Under the pieces are notes generated by a model. That model was given only the letters and a program-made list of their open reading frames with translations, was not told the origin of the DNA and ran no database searches. A stretch of DNA of 64,000 nt from Chrysoperla carnea. Taxonomy: Eukaryota; Arthropoda; Insecta; Neuroptera; Chrysopidae. The first letter of the stretch is position 1. Each line of letters starts with the position of its first letter. The DNA is taken from contig NC_058340.1 in the NCBI RefSeq assembly GCF_905475395.1, forward strand, positions 62,288,181 to 62,352,180. The letters are read 5' to 3'. The position numbers and the translations under genes are program-made. Below are positions 61,661-64,000 of this stretch, piece by piece.

Positions 61661-63059
61661 CTTATAATTATACTTCTGCTTCTTGTCTATCCTATAGTCT
61701 TTGCATAGGACCTTGTTGATATAAACCCTGATACAAAGTTTCACTGCTGTCCCCTAAGCTTCTCCCTAGAAAATCCCATTTTCCTGTATTTGGAAATATT
61801 TTCCCTAGGATAATATCCTGTTTACGTTAAACACACGGTAGTGTCCGTATAACCTAACCGTAAAAAAACTGATAAACTAATAGAAATGTAGACTATTATT
61901 TGTTTCAACAAGGAATCTAACATAATTATTCGTTTAAGCTAAATTAATTTTTAAGAAAAGGATGGGTAAAATAAGGTCTCATTTCTGCCATAAAATAACG
62001 ACAGAAATAGGTACAAAGTAAAGTCATACGATTTGATGTTTTCTTTTTATATTCTGAAAGATGACTGTATGCCTTAATGAACAAACATATTTTTAGAAAA
62101 AAAAACTTAATTACTCGTAGGACACCAAACTTTAGCTCAACTGTAATTTTTGCTCAAAATGTTACATTTTCATTAACATTTCCACTTTCAACAAACAAGA
62201 TATCAATCAAAACAAACGCACAATCACAACCCAAAATATGTCTGAATCGAACTTTCCTGTGAATCAACTTTATAACTAATCCATAGCAGGCATAGTTAAG
62301 TTTTCCTAGAAAAAGTGTGTTTACTTATTTTTATCTTTAAAAATTTTTGATTTTGGTTAATTTTGTTTCTAGAATATTGATAATGTTTTTGCATGGAATG
62401 AATGATACCTATTTGTATCTTCGAAATAGTGTCTTTTCGGTAACACTATTTCTTCTGGATCTTCAAGCATCGATATTTATAGAAAACTACGGACTAAATT
62501 GAAAAATCTTCTTGACTTCCTGTTAATTTCACCACAGAATTCATCATCAATATTCGAATTAATAGTCTATAATTATATGTTAACCAACTATTCCCATAGC
62601 AGGTTAGTTTTTCTAGGAAAAGAATGTTTACTTTTTTTAGCAATAAAAAACATAACAAGCATATCAAATTAGAAGATATCTAAATGGTTATTGCATTAAT
62701 TTTTTAGTTTTCCTCTTTAATATGGAACAAATTTCGCAAAAAAAAAAAACAAACATTATTTTAGAAAATTAGAAAGTTCCAACTTAATGTCATGGCATTA
62801 ACATAGACCTTGTGATTTTTATTGACCATTCTGTTTTTATATAAAACTGCTAGATATAGTAATAAATGATGAAGCAAATAGTATTATAAAATATATGGAG
62901 ATAGTACATTTTATTGAGACCCTGTTCTAGTTTTCCTACAAATGGTAGAAAATCATCATATGGATAACGTGAATTTTATATCTAATGTGTATATACATTT
63001 ATCTATACAGGATGTGCTTGTCTAAAAAATATATTTTATTCCAACACACAAGATAGTCC

Positions 63060-63610
63060 CCAGTACATCACGTAATTTTTTCAGATATTAGCACACGCTC
63101 CAAACTTCGTGAATGGTATCGTTTTGATGAGTTTACCATTTTTTTACTATTATGACATTCTCAGAGCTCCGTTTTCGAGCTTGACTCTCTAAATATGTCA
63201 ATTTAACCGTGTATTGATTGAGCCCAAAGTACAAAATTTTAAATTTTTGCAAAATAAAAATTTGAAAATTTTAAGCAAAAAAGTACTCTTGTAATGTTTA
63301 ATCTAGACGCTTATTTTTGGAAATAAAAATTCTTCAAAAATTATAAATGCAATATTCGGATTTAAGAAAAGTGAAATTCGCTTAGCTAACGGAGCTCCTG
63401 CGTTACGCATTTTTTTATTTAGAATAAGTAAAGACCATGTGGTATATAATCAATACACGGTTAAATGGCCTGTTTAGAGGAGTCAAGTTCGAAAACGCAG
63501 CTTTTGAGAACTGTCACAATGATAAAGTAGGATAAACTCGTCAAAACGAAGTCATCCAAGTTTGGATCGTGTGGTAATAACTGAAAAAAGTATGTGACCC
63601 TTTCTATATG
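63060..63610. mobile_element. Foldback/MITE-like element with ~160-bp inverted arms
   Basis: Left words TTTAACCGTGTATTGATT, CGTTTTCGAGCTTGACTC and TTTTGATGAGTTTACC recur in reverse complement at 63445-63605 with moderate divergence. The spacer of about 220 bp is AT-rich. Confidence 0.7.
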
Positions 63611-64000
63611 GCCCATATTGAGCTAAATCATGCACGAGTACATAAATTCTTGTTTTTTTAGATAAGCATATACATATAAAAAAAGCTGGTGACATTATTT
63701 TTTACATAAATTTTATAATTATCACAAAATAATTAGTTTCAAAATAAAAAATTTCAAAAGCTCGCATATGTGACAATAACTTTTTTTGTGGAGCTTTTGG
63801 ATAAAAAAAACATATGAAAATTCTGAACACGTTGCATACACAAAAATCGGGGACCTTTAAAACGAAGAGAAACCAAAGTTAAAGAATACTGAATAACATT
63901 AGAAGAAACTTGTCATTCTATACACAATAAGTCAATAGAATGTCTTAAGATTTTATCAATAAAAAAAAGTTCAAACAAAAAATCGTTAAAATATTTAAAA

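Noticed and set aside
62077-62262. 61-codon + frame near the end of the window
   Set aside because: Short, low information, no motif and surrounded by stops.

Overview
The window is nuclear DNA from an insect. The sequence is strongly AT-rich. Genes have short exons with GT..AG introns, and every recognisable protein is of animal type. The intergenic DNA is full of short non-autonomous transposons of the kinds common in insect genomes. The order cannot be settled from sequence alone. I saw no bacterial genes, CRISPR arrays, rRNA or tRNA genes.

Layout. (1) 1-1508: the last three coding exons of a Pro/Tyr/Thr-rich protein ending in a CaaX box, not identified. (2) 1509-9971: no gene; small repeats and MITEs. 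(3) 9972-11855 and 16989-18002: two paralogous SIAH/Seven-in-absentia-type RING E3 ligase genes, both on +. Each has a single coding exon directly downstream of an apparent 5' UTR splice acceptor. The first adds a long Asn/Gln/Pro-rich tail with 44-residue tandem repeats and a C-terminal CaaX-like box. (4) 19001-35406: a compact housekeeping cluster. It holds Tfip11 (+, 8 exons, spliceosome disassembly), Rep/CHM (-, 8 exons, Rab escort protein), HPF1 (+, 5 exons, PARP1 cofactor with an N-terminal PBZ finger) and an intronless H1-like linker-histone-domain protein (-). Tfip11 and Rep converge. Rep and HPF1 diverge, with 225 bp between their start codons. (5) 35407-64000: about 28 kb without a convincing gene, built largely of repeats.

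I reconstructed the exons of Tfip11, Rep and HPF1 by hand. All splice sites are GT..AG, phases agree across every junction, and the products are 845, 615 and 427 residues.

The most interesting structural theme is how dispersed repeat families sit against splice sites. I call the families A, B and C. Family A has no clear terminal inverted repeat. Its end supplies the pyrimidine tract of the HPF1 intron 3 acceptor, and another copy ends 11 bases from a Rep donor. The end of a family B copy lies 9 bases from the Tfip11 intron 4 acceptor. Family C has five copies within 20 kb of the gene desert. I found no clear undescribed multi-gene system. The best novelty candidates are these repeat-derived splice sites, the SIAH-like protein with repeats and a prenylation-like end, and the H1-domain protein with an AT-hook, a Cys cluster and an acidic tail.
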